A stretch of DNA of 9,094 nt, taken from the NCBI GenBank assembly GCA_916720335.1, contig CAKAQU010000071.1, positions 1 to 9,094 on the forward strand, written 5' to 3'. This document shows, one piece after another, positions 1 through 6,162 of this stretch. Under the pieces are notes generated by a model that had not been told where the DNA came from, did no database searches, and worked only from the letters and a program-made list of their open reading frames with translations. The DNA comes from an uncultured Moraxella sp. (GTDB lineage: Bacteria; Pseudomonadota; Gammaproteobacteria; Pseudomonadales; Moraxellaceae). Position 1 is the stretch's first letter, and every line of letters starts with the position of its first letter. A program made the position numbers and the translations under genes.

Positions 1-1
1 A

Positions 2-1036
2 CCAAAAGATTGGCTAACGCCTTTTTTGTATAAGTATTCTAATCAGTGGCTAATACGTTGGTTTGACGAGCTTGGGATTCAAACTTATGTTGGTTCGTCG
101 GGTCGTGTATTTCCCGTTGAGATGAAAGCATCTAAATTTTTACGAGCATGGCTTTTACGTTTGCTAAAACATAATGTAAACTTTTTTTATCGTCATTCTT
201 GCATTGAAATTGATAAAAATACACTAAGATTTTTAATAAAACAAAATAACCAAGAAAGTATTTTTATGAATAAAAAATTTGATGCGATTATTTTAGCTTG
301 TGGTGGCGTTTCTTACCCCCAGTTGGGCAGTAACGGTATTTGGCAACATTGGTTTGATAAAAAACAAATCAGTCCTTTGTATGCAAGTAATGTAGGCATT
401 ACAAAGACATGGTCAGATTATATGAAAATATATTTTGGAAAACCATTAAAACGTGTTGATATTTGGCTGCAAACAGAAGCTAAAAATGCCAAAAAGAAAC
501 ATGGTGATATTATTATTAGCCATTATGGTATGGAAAGTGGGTTGATTTATTATTATAATCAGAAAATGAGAACACAGTTCAATAAAAATCATAAAATAAC
601 CATTTATCTGGATTTATTGCCCAATAAACACATTAATGAGATTAAAAAAATATTATGCAATCAAACAAAACAATCTTTAAATACTAAACTATGTAAAACT
701 GGTTTGGATGATGTTAAAATCGCTGTATTAAGGGAATGTACATCAAAAAATGATTGGCAAGATGGTGATAAAATGGCGAAATTTATTAAAGAATTACCAA
801 TTGATTTTGATGGCTTTCGCCCAATTGCTGAAGCCATTAGCACCGGTGGTGGTGTTAAAAAAGACAGCTTAACCCATAATCTGCAATTAGTATCCAATCC
901 ATCTATTTTTTGTGCTGGAGAGATGCTTGATTTTGATGCGCCAACTGGTGGCTATTTACTAACAGCGTGTTTTGCTACAGGTCGAATTGCTGCAGAGGGC
1001 GTAGTAAAATATCTAAAATTAACTAAATCAGCGTAA
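2..1036 (+). CDS. PP_4765-type (HI0933/YhiN-like) FAD-binding flavoprotein, 5' end cut by window
   Basis: The frame is open from the first bases of the window with no convincing start, so the N-terminus lies outside; 344 residues remain. Seen: GRVFPVEMKAS near the start, CGGVSYPQLGS in the middle, and at the C-terminus STGGGV followed by FCAGEMLDFDAPTGGYLL and ACFATGR. Family knowledge: these blocks are typical of the BaiN/HI0933-like NAD(P)/FAD-dependent oxidoreductases, and the GEMLD...PTGGYLL block is especially typical of the TIGR03862 (PP_4765) subgroup. The C-terminal motif closes the FAD site. The missing part, roughly 70-80 residues judged from family length, should hold the N-terminal GxGxxG dinucleotide-binding motif. 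Substrate and role are not established for this subgroup. It is convergent with the hydrolase on the other strand, and their coding ends overlap by 9 bp. Family assignment is strong; function is unknown. Confidence 0.88.
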   Translation, partial: PKDWLTPFLYKYSNQWLIRWFDELGIQTYVGSSGRVFPVEMKASKFLRAWLLRLLKHNVNFFYRHSCIEIDKNTLRFLIKQNNQESIFMNKKFDAIILACGGVSYPQLGSNGIWQHWFDKKQISPLYASNVGITKTWSDYMKIYFGKPLKRVDIWLQTEAKNAKKKHGDIIISHYGMESGLIYYYNQKMRTQFNKNHKITIYLDLLPNKHINEIKKILCNQTKQSLNTKLCKTGLDDVKIAVLRECTSKNDWQDGDKMAKFIKELPIDFDGFRPIAEAISTGGGVKKDSLTHNLQLVSNPSIFCAGEMLDFDAPTGGYLLTACFATGRIAAEGVVKYLKLTKSA

Positions 1037-1675
1037 AAAACAACCATTTTGTAAAAAATAACCTACTTGTTTGGCAACTTTTCTATTGGTTAAAAAACCC
1101 GAATGTGTTACAGGCATCACCAAGTAATCGCTTGTGGTTGGTAAGATGCTTTCAGATAAAAAAACCGTACCATCGTGGTCGTTTTTTATACCGTGTTTGT
1201 ACTGATGGTATAATAAGAATGGTAAACCCAACCCATAAGGTTTGTTGCCAGCAATTACGCCAATATCAACTCCTTCAGGTAAGGGTAAGCAATGACCATC
1301 AAGCGCTCCTTCGTAGGATTTTCCAATAAGCCAAGGAATCAGACGTTTGGTGTAATCGGCGCATAAACTACCTTGGTGCGGCGTGCCCAAGGTAACCGCT
1401 CGCCCTATTTGCCATTTGGGGTAACGAGCGATAAAATCACGCAGCACCAAGCCACCCAAACTGTGGGCAACAAAATTTAAGGGTGCATTTGGATTATGAT
1501 GGATATTTAACCAATCATTTAAACCTTGAGAATGGGTAGCGATATCATCTTTTAGACAATGATACCCATGGCAATGTACAGTGAAACCATCTTTTTTTAG
1601 ACGATACGCCAAAGGATACATGGCGTAACGATTTTGGTGTAATCCATGGATTAAAATGGTGGGTGTGGTTGTCAT
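1028..1675 (-). CDS. Alpha/beta hydrolase (lipase/esterase-like), cytoplasmic
   Basis: This is a 215-residue protein counted from ATG at 1675 (MTTTPTILIHG). An ATG at 1687 and a TTG at 1690 are also in frame, but none of the three has a clear Shine-Dalgarno; 1675 puts the first beta strand and oxyanion HG (residues 10-11) close to the N-terminus, as is usual. A complete Ser-Asp-His triad can be read: Ser72 in VAHSLGG, Asp168 in HDGTV and His191 in VTHSGF. LGTPHQGS (97-104) is typical of lipase and PGAP1-like hydrolases. There is no signal peptide or membrane segment, so a cytosolic esterase or lipase-like enzyme is inferred; the substrate cannot be told. It begins 27 nt after the infA stop on the same strand, so it is probably carried on the infA transcript. 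No terminator hairpin follows its stop. Confidence 0.87.
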   Translation of the reverse strand: MTTTPTILIHGLHQNRYAMYPLAYRLKKDGFTVHCHGYHCLKDDIATHSQGLNDWLNIHHNPNAPLNFVAHSLGGLVLRDFIARYPKWQIGRAVTLGTPHQGSLCADYTKRLIPWLIGKSYEGALDGHCLPLPEGVDIGVIAGNKPYGLGLPFLLYHQYKHGIKNDHDGTVFLSESILPTTSDYLVMPVTHSGFLTNRKVAKQVGYFLQNGCFLR

Positions 1676-1702
1676 AGAAAAACCCATCAAGGGCGGGTAA
1701 AT

Positions 1703-1927
1703 TTAGTTTTTACCGCGATAAGTAATGCGACCTTTGCTCAAATCATAAGGGGTCATTTCAACTTTGACTTTATCGCCTGTCAAAATGCGAATGTAGTGCT
1801 TGCGCATTTTACCTGAAATATGAGCAATAATTTCATGCCCATTATCGAGGCGAACTTTAAAAAGGGTGTTGGGTAGCGTGTCAATAACTTCGCCTTCAAA
1901 TTCAATGATATCGTCTTTTTTTGCCAT
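1703..1927 (-). CDS. infA: Translation initiation factor IF-1
   Basis: The 74-residue product is a near full-length match to bacterial IF-1 (72 residues in E. coli). It is a single S1-like OB-fold that binds the 30S A site during initiation. The diagnostic blocks TLPNTLFKV, AHISGKMRKHYIRI, TGDKVKVE and TPYDLSKGRI are all present. The start is set at ATG 1927 (MAKKDD), the universal family start; an extension to 1936 adds only MTL and is not expected. There is no strong Shine-Dalgarno; the bases before the ATG are AT-rich. It lies 84 nt downstream of truA with a possible -10 element in between, and a hydrolase gene follows closely. In many gammaproteobacteria infA sits elsewhere (near clpA/aat), so this neighbourhood is lineage-specific. 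The identification is very secure. Confidence 0.98.
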   Translation of the reverse strand: MAKKDDIIEFEGEVIDTLPNTLFKVRLDNGHEIIAHISGKMRKHYIRILTGDKVKVEMTPYDLSKGRITYRGKN

Positions 1928-1957
1928 AAGTGTCAAAATGAGAAATTAAAAATGCGT

Positions 1958-1963
1958 ATTCTA
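1958..1963 (-). promoter_or_regulatory. Possible infA -10 element
   Basis: The minus strand reads TAGAAT here, five of six matches to TATAAT, about 30 nt upstream of the infA start in the truA-infA gap. No good -35 is seen at 16-18 bp spacing; a TTTACA lies too far upstream. It would give infA a short leader independent of truA. The call is weak, and read-through from truA is an equal possibility because no terminator hairpin was found in the gap. Confidence 0.3.
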
Positions 1964-2011
1964 CCTTAAAATCACAAAAAAAGCTATGTAAATAAATAGG
2001 GTATTTGGATT

Positions 2012-2830
2012 TTATTTCGGTAGGTTTAGCCAAGTTGGTGTGAGTGGTAAATCAGGCAACATTTTTTGAAAGTTGTCAGGATAATAAGCATTAATAAAAT
2101 AAAGACCATCAGCCGATGCTGTTGGCGGTGCCAGACTACGGTTTTTAATTTGGATGAGTGTTTTTAATTCATCTAAGATCATTTGTCCTGTACCCACTGC
2201 AAATAAAGCTCCCATGATGTTTCTAACCATGTGATGTAAAAACCCATCAGCCTGAACATCTAACACCAAAAACGCACCATGACAAAATAAATCAATCTTT
2301 GACAAGGTGCGAACAGGCTGATTTGCTTGACAAGCCGCCGCCCGAAAGCTGCTAAAATCGTGCGTACCTAGCAGCAGTTGACAGGCTTTTTGCATGTTTG
2401 GAACATTTAATGGCTCGTAAAAATGGGTAACTTGATGACGCAAAATAGCAGGGCGATAAGGTTGATTTAAGGTGATATAACGATAGCGTCGAGCAATAGC
2501 AGAAAACCGCGCATGAAAATCAGACGGCATTGGTATTAGCCAACGAATTGCAATGTCATCAGGAAGTAGACTATTAGCACCGCGAATCCAGTTATAAGCT
2601 GAGCGATTGGCGGTACTAACAAAATGAGCAATCATATTGCTGGCATGAACTCCTGCATCGGTTCTGCCTGCAGCAATCACCTCAATAGAGTGATTGGCAA
2701 TTTTGGATAGAGCGGTTTCTAGTTTTTCTTGAATGCTAATAACTTCTTCTTGGCGCTGCCAGCCGCGATAAGCTGTGCCAATAAATTCAATCCCAATGGC
2801 GTAAGTTTGCTTAAATTGAGGGTGATTCAT
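2012..2830 (-). CDS. truA: tRNA pseudouridine(38-40) synthase TruA
   Basis: The 272-residue protein matches TruA in length (270 in E. coli) and motifs. TruA isomerises uridines 38-40 of the tRNA anticodon stem-loop. GRTDAGVHA carries the catalytic aspartate (Asp58), the N-terminal IEFIGTAYRGWQRQ block is typical, and HHMVRNIMGAL is the conserved C-terminal RNA-binding/active-site motif. I chose ATG 2830 because a GGA lies 6 nt before it; ATG 2836 is also in frame but only 1 nt after that GGA. Its start region lies inside the 3' end of the asparaginase gene, which suggests translational coupling. truA downstream of fimV matches the Pseudomonas order asd-fimV-truA, here with the asparaginase inserted. 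Confidence 0.97.
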   Translation of the reverse strand: MNHPQFKQTYAIGIEFIGTAYRGWQRQEEVISIQEKLETALSKIANHSIEVIAAGRTDAGVHASNMIAHFVSTANRSAYNWIRGANSLLPDDIAIRWLIPMPSDFHARFSAIARRYRYITLNQPYRPAILRHQVTHFYEPLNVPNMQKACQLLLGTHDFSSFRAAACQANQPVRTLSKIDLFCHGAFLVLDVQADGFLHHMVRNIMGALFAVGTGQMILDELKTLIQIKNRSLAPPTASADGLYFINAYYPDNFQKMLPDLPLTPTWLNLPK

Positions 2831-3818
2831 AACCATTCCATGCAGATGCGTTCAGATTGCCACTGACAATCAGCCATAGCAGTTTTCCATAAATACCTGC
2901 CACACCAAGTTCGCCACCACTTAAAACACCGTGTTGGTATTGCCAAGAGCCTGCCTGATAAGTTGTGCTTACTCCGCCAAGCATGCACATACTCGTGCAA
3001 ATAACAGGAATTTGACGTTGATATAAATTTTCTAATTGAGCAATCAATTTGTCAGTTTTTGTAATATTGCCAGCTCCAAAGGCAATTAAAATAACAGCAT
3101 CAACATTATACTCAATAATAGTGCTTAATTCGTGAATCAAATGATTGGGGTTGTTTGGTAATAAATAAATAGCACGAATGTTGATGGCGTCTATTTTTTC
3201 GGGATTAGTCAAAATGGCATGATGAGTTGGTGGATATGAATAAACTTTTGGCGTAGTGGATTGCTGGATTGCTGTGCCAACAAACGCATTGTTATCATGG
3301 CTGTGCAATTTTTGGGTATTATTTGCCCAAAATGTTTGCCCAAAAAAATGCACCATCACACCCACATTGGTAAGGTTTGCAATGGAGTTTGATAAATTTT
3401 GCCATGCATCACTATCGTCATTGATAACATAAGGCAAGGCATCACTGATAAGTAGTGGCTGCATGGCTCCTGTAATGATCAGGCTTAAATCAGGTAAATC
3501 TACCAATGCGTTCGCTAAAAACGCGGATACAAAACTCAAGCTATCAGTCCCAGTTAATAATACGCAGCGTCTAAGACCCTTTTGATAAGCATTTTTGATA
3601 AGCTGATAAAAGTGCACAAAATCACTAGGCGTTAAAGCGCTACTATCTTTGACAATATCATTGTCTAACACCATGACTTTATTAGTGATTTTTTTATTAA
3701 TGAGTTCTTGTAAAATTGGTAAAAATACAGGTGATGGCAAAGGTTTTAAGGGTGTGCCATGGCTACCAAAGGTGCCACCTGCGTAAATTAAATAAACAAG
3801 ATTGGAATCCAAAATCAT
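2811..3818 (-). CDS. Asparaginase, type I (cytoplasmic AnsA-like)
   Basis: The 335-residue protein has the layout of bacterial type I asparaginases, which hydrolyse L-asparagine to aspartate and ammonia. In numbering that includes the optional TTG codon before ATG 3818, the nucleophile Thr17 is in YAGGTFGS, the substrate-binding KDSSALTP is at 58-65, the second catalytic block TGTDSLSF holds Thr92-Asp93, and Lys171 sits in NNTQKLHSHDNNAF, which aligns with the GNRTTKxHADGFDAF block of AnsA. There is no signal peptide, so the enzyme is cytoplasmic. The call is AnsA-like rather than certain ansA because GTDTM/L has become GTDSL and the late MTxEAAxxKL block reads GELGVAGIYGKL. There is no Shine-Dalgarno; the start codon almost abuts a 12-bp hairpin. 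Its 3' end overlaps the truA start by 19 bp (26 bp to the alternative truA ATG). Activity towards glutamine or other amides cannot be excluded. Confidence 0.88.
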   Translation of the reverse strand: MILDSNLVYLIYAGGTFGSHGTPLKPLPSPVFLPILQELINKKITNKVMVLDNDIVKDSSALTPSDFVHFYQLIKNAYQKGLRRCVLLTGTDSLSFVSAFLANALVDLPDLSLIITGAMQPLLISDALPYVINDDSDAWQNLSNSIANLTNVGVMVHFFGQTFWANNTQKLHSHDNNAFVGTAIQQSTTPKVYSYPPTHHAILTNPEKIDAINIRAIYLLPNNPNHLIHELSTIIEYNVDAVILIAFGAGNITKTDKLIAQLENLYQRQIPVICTSMCMLGGVSTTYQAGSWQYQHGVLSGGELGVAGIYGKLLWLIVSGNLNASAWNGYESPSI

Positions 3819-3821
3819 CAA

Positions 3822-3850
3822 GCAGCCAATTTTTAGATAAAATTGGCTGC
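3822..3850 (-). promoter_or_regulatory. Perfect 12-bp hairpin at the 5' end of the asparaginase-truA leader
   Basis: The arms GCAGCCAATTTT and AAAATTGGCTGC pair perfectly around a 5-nt loop. The right arm ends 3 nt before the asparaginase ATG. With the -10 at 3857-3852, transcription would begin inside the left arm (about 3848-3844), so the stem would form almost the whole untranslated leader. It lacks a proper U-tract after the stem on either strand, so it is a poor terminator for fimV. A 5'-terminal stabilising stem or translational control element fits better; that role is inference. Confidence 0.6.
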
Positions 3851-3851
3851 C

Positions 3852-3879
3852 ATTATAACATCAATCACCCTAACATCAA
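3852..3879 (-). promoter_or_regulatory. Promoter for the asparaginase-truA operon
   Basis: On the minus strand a perfect TATAAT (3857-3852) is preceded by TGT, giving an extended -10. TTGATG (3879-3874) lies 16 bp upstream as a four-of-six -35. It sits between the fimV 3' end and the asparaginase start, about 34 nt before the ATG. This is one of the best sigma-70-type matches in the window. Confidence 0.65.
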
Positions 3880-3903
3880 ATGATTTAGTGTGTCTGTAAG
3901 TTG

Positions 3904-5028
3904 TTAAGTCAAATTAATGATTAAACCTTCGGCACTGGTTTTTTGTTCCAAATTACCATCATTGATTACTTCAGTTAATAGGCGTTTTGCGCTGTCATAT
4001 TCGCCAAATTGTAAATATTGTTTGGCAAGTTGCAATGTAATTTCCACGCCATCAGTAATATTGTCTAAATCACCAATGTTATCGGCAGTTTCTGTGCCAA
4101 AAGGTGCAAGAGTTGACTCTTCTGGTTGCTTTTCAACCTCTTTTTCTGTTATGGTTTCACTAACAGTAATTTTGTCTTCTTCAGCAGTTTTGACAATTTC
4201 AACTGGAACTTCAATGATGGGCGTTTCTGATTGAACGGCAGCCAGCACATCAGTTTCTGGTGTGATGCTAATTTCAATAGGAATTTCCAACGATTTATCG
4301 GCTGTAACGCTGTCAAAAGAAAGACTATTAAAACTAAACTCATCATTAGGTTTGGAAGCTAACTTGTCATCATTAAACAATAAATCGTTAGTAGTGTCGT
4401 CAGTGTTATGGTTAATTTCTTGAGCAACGGGTTCAACGGTTAAAGGTTCAACGGTTAAAGGTTCAACGGTTAAAGGTTCAACGGTTAAAGGTTCAACGGC
4501 GGTTGTTTGTGTTTGTTGTAATGCGCTGTCATTGGCAAAGTCAATGTTATCTAAATTTTCATCAATTTGAGTTTCTACACGTACTGGTGTAACCTCGATA
4601 ATAGGCATTTCAAAATTGATGCTAGCGTCTTTTTTAACTGCATTTTGGTTATTTGCAGTGAATGAATTGTCCGCTTTTATGGTCGATGTTTGAAGATCTT
4701 TTTCATCAAAATCAAAATCAATGCTTAAATCATTAAATGTATTTTGCGGTTTATCACTATGATGGGTTTTAGAAGTATCTTCTTGATTTTGAACTAAGTC
4801 TTTAGTTTTTACATCTGTTTCTGCAATATCCAATTTGGGTTTGTCAAAATCCAAGGCAAACGTAAAATCAAAACCTTCTTCAGAATCATTTTTGTTGTCG
4901 TCAGATTTGATTTGAGGTTTTTGAGCTTCCAACTCTTTTATTGGAACCAATGTCTGATGGCTGGTAGTCTCTGTCGTCGCCTCTGTTGTTTCTAAACTCA
5001 GTCCGCTAAAATCAAATGTTGTTTGTTC
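3904..5028 (-). CDS. C-terminal half of cytoplasmic FimV, reached by -1 frameshift (374 codons)
   Basis: This frame continues the fimV cytoplasmic gene after a -1 shift at 5034-5028. It has no credible start of its own: the frame opens just after a TGA at 5040-5038, and the first start-like codon is a TTG at 4950 with no Shine-Dalgarno. The conceptual protein is strongly acidic and low-complexity, with aromatic/acidic segments such as FDFSGLSLE, LSIDFDFDE and FSFNSLSFD like those upstream of the shift. It has a VEPLT tandem repeat, then a final helical domain (ITLQLAKQYLQFGEYDSAKRLLTEVI...). That domain matches the conserved FimV C-terminal TPR-like domain (TIGR03504), which in Pseudomonas aeruginosa binds FimL. 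Its preservation and 374 open codons argue that the frame is translated or was disrupted very recently. The spliced product would be 722 residues. Confidence 0.72.
   Translation of the reverse strand, partial: EQTTFDFSGLSLETTEATTETTSHQTLVPIKELEAQKPQIKSDDNKNDSEEGFDFTFALDFDKPKLDIAETDVKTKDLVQNQEDTSKTHHSDKPQNTFNDLSIDFDFDEKDLQTSTIKADNSFTANNQNAVKKDASINFEMPIIEVTPVRVETQIDENLDNIDFANDSALQQTQTTAVEPLTVEPLTVEPLTVEPLTVEPVAQEINHNTDDTTNDLLFNDDKLASKPNDEFSFNSLSFDSVTADKSLEIPIEISITPETDVLAAVQSETPIIEVPVEIVKTAEEDKITVSETITEKEVEKQPEESTLAPFGTETADNIGDLDNITDGVEITLQLAKQYLQFGEYDSAKRLLTEVINDGNLEQKTSAEGLIINLT
4430..4499 (-). repeat. 15-bp tandem repeat, 4 full copies plus a partial fifth, encoding VEPLT
   Basis: The plus-strand unit GGTTCAACGGTTAAA is repeated identically four times (4430-4489), followed by the first 10 bases of a fifth copy. 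It encodes VEPLT repeats in the acidic region of the FimV C-terminal half. The unit is five codons long, so copy changes alter length without changing frame. Exact identity between copies indicates recent expansion by slippage. Confidence 0.95.
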
Positions 5029-6071
5029 TTTTTTAGCTCAACCTCTGTCTTGATTTTTGAATCAGAAGATAATGACAATGAGTCAAACTCTGTTAATGTA
5101 TCACTGGATTTAGCAATTTTTGCTGGTTTATCTGTTTCTAAATCAAGATTTAAATCATTAAAATCAAATTCTGCTTCAAGGGAATTTTCCAGAGTAGGTT
5201 GTTTTGGCGTTGTTGTGGTTAAATCCAGATTTGGTGTATCAAAAGTAGGTTTATTTGGTTCTACAGAAAACTCATTTTTAGATGTTGTATTGTCTAATGG
5301 CAATAAATCAATATCATCTTTGGTAGAGGCAGCAGGTTTTTGGATTTTGAGTGTTGGTGATTGGGTATTATCAAATGACAAATCCAAATCCAAAAGCATC
5401 TCAGGTTTATTATTTTTAGATGTTGACGTTTGAACAGATTGTGTAGGTTGAGATGGTTGTTCATCAAAATCTAATGAAAAATCCAAAATGGGTTCTTCAT
5501 CGGTAATAGCGGAGCTTTTTGAGGGCGTTGTAGGTTTTTGGATGGGTTTTTCTTCAGTGACAAATTCCAGTGTCTCAATATCTATTTTATCTTGTTTGGC
5601 AGTTTGTGCTTGATTGGCTTCTGGTTTTGCCGCAGTCTGAGTTTGCAAACTGACCATCTCTTCATCAATTAAGGATTTACAAAAATCCGCCTCTTGAATG
5701 GTTTTTTGGTCAGCAATTTGATGGATTTTTTGGTGTAACTGATTAAAAGCCCCATATTGTTTGGTCACACCATAAACTTGCAATAATTTCAGCATTGCTG
5801 CCATATGACGTGGATTAGTCATTAAAATCCGTTTTAGTTCGCTAACAGCAGATGTATAATCTTGATTATGTAAGTAAAAATCCACACTTGACAACGGGTC
5901 TGGTTGTTCAGGAAGAGTATATATGGCAGGCTCGGCGCGCTTTACTTTAAGTGATTTGTTGGCGTCTGCTAGTCTGGGCTGAGTGTGTCTACGTGATTGT
6001 AAGTGCTGTACAATAAACCATCCACCCACAGCAATCAAAATGATAGCGATTAATATAAGTATAATTTTCAT
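4998..6071 (-). CDS. fimV: Membrane-anchored cytoplasmic half of split FimV, zero-frame (short) product
   Basis: The start is ATG 6071, fixed by GGAG at 6080-6077 with 5 nt spacing; an upstream in-frame extension begins at 6098 but lacks this. The 357-residue product opens with one hydrophobic segment (about residues 3-22), then QHLQSRRHTQPR. The positive-inside rule therefore places the rest in the cytoplasm with the N-terminus outside, as for the cytoplasmic part of intact FimV. Residues about 57-120 (DPLSSVDFYLHNQDYTSAVSELKRIL...) match the first FimV TPR, with the typical DPLxxxDxYL opening. The remainder is acidic low-complexity sequence with FDFNDLNLDLE-like motifs. The zero frame ends with NKQHLILAD and TGA at 5000-4998, without the FimV C-terminal domain. 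In Pseudomonas FimV is one polypeptide supporting type IV pili, twitching and cAMP signalling. Role here is inferred from homology and asd-fimV-truA order. Confidence 0.85.
   Translation of the reverse strand: MKIILILIAIILIAVGGWFIVQHLQSRRHTQPRLADANKSLKVKRAEPAIYTLPEQPDPLSSVDFYLHNQDYTSAVSELKRILMTNPRHMAAMLKLLQVYGVTKQYGAFNQLHQKIHQIADQKTIQEADFCKSLIDEEMVSLQTQTAAKPEANQAQTAKQDKIDIETLEFVTEEKPIQKPTTPSKSSAITDEEPILDFSLDFDEQPSQPTQSVQTSTSKNNKPEMLLDLDLSFDNTQSPTLKIQKPAASTKDDIDLLPLDNTTSKNEFSVEPNKPTFDTPNLDLTTTTPKQPTLENSLEAEFDFNDLNLDLETDKPAKIAKSSDTLTEFDSLSLSSDSKIKTEVELKKNKQHLILAD
5028..5046 (-). other. Candidate -1 ribosomal frameshift site (A AAA AAG) with upstream SD-like AGAGG
   Basis: In the zero frame the minus strand reads CTA AAA AAG AAC, so the heptamer A AAA AAG (5034-5028) is in exact X XXY YYZ register, the same heptamer used by E. 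coli dnaX. AGAGG (5046-5042) lies 7 nt upstream; dnaX has AGGGAG about 10 nt upstream. A -1 slip gives ...KK-EQTTFDF and joins the open frame that ends in the FimV C-terminal domain. No strong stem-loop starts 5-9 nt downstream, unlike dnaX. A lost A in an ancestral A7 run would look the same. Confidence 0.5.
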
Positions 6072-6076
6072 AAAAT

Positions 6077-6080
6077 CTCC
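6077..6080 (-). promoter_or_regulatory. Shine-Dalgarno deciding the start of the cytoplasmic FimV gene
   Basis: GGAG lies 5 nt before ATG 6071. It shows that the cytoplasmic half is initiated independently of the periplasmic half rather than being the remnant of a broken single reading frame. Confidence 0.8.
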
Positions 6081-6101
6081 AATAAGCAAAAACGCCAAAT
6101 A

Positions 6102-6146
6102 AGCAAGCCGCTAAGGGTGAATTGTACCACACCTTAACTGCTTGCT
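6102..6146 (-). promoter_or_regulatory. Long imperfect hairpin between the two fimV genes
   Basis: The arms 6102-6116 and 6132-6146 pair over 15 positions with one mismatch and, on the minus-strand RNA, one G-U wobble; a further GTG/CAC pair (6117-6119 with 6128-6130) can extend the stem inward. The bases after the stem (TATTTGGCGTTTTTGC) include a U-run about 8 nt away, so it may act as a weak terminator/attenuator. It might also protect the 3' end of the upstream message. It lies 17-61 nt after the periplasmic FimV stop. Confidence 0.55.
6121..6129 (-). promoter_or_regulatory. Possible extended -10 promoter for the cytoplasmic FimV gene
   Basis: The minus strand reads TGG followed by TACAAT (five of six), an extended -10 arrangement, lying within the loop and inner stem of the intergenic hairpin. 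The best -35 at 17 bp (TTTAGC) is poor. If active it would give a leader of about 43 nt ahead of ATG 6071 and partly uncouple the two FimV halves. Confidence 0.35.
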
Positions 6147-6162
6147 AAAACCACGCCCGTAT

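Noticed and set aside
3822..3850. Canonical rho-independent terminator for fimV
   Set aside because: The stem is perfect but no U-tract follows on the minus strand, and it falls at the predicted start of the next transcript.
4430..4499. Possible CRISPR array or iteron origin
   Set aside because: The 15-bp units are directly adjacent with no spacers and code for VEPLT repeats inside a long open frame.
3904..4950. Treating the C-terminal FimV frame as an independent gene starting at TTG 4950
   Set aside because: No Shine-Dalgarno precedes the TTG, the frame is already open and FimV-like up to the frame junction near 5030, and the sequence style continues across it.
5023..5433. Plus-strand open frame of 136 codons opposite fimV
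   Set aside because: It is the antisense reflection of the biased acidic fimV codons (Ser/Val/Phe-rich) with no recognisable domain.
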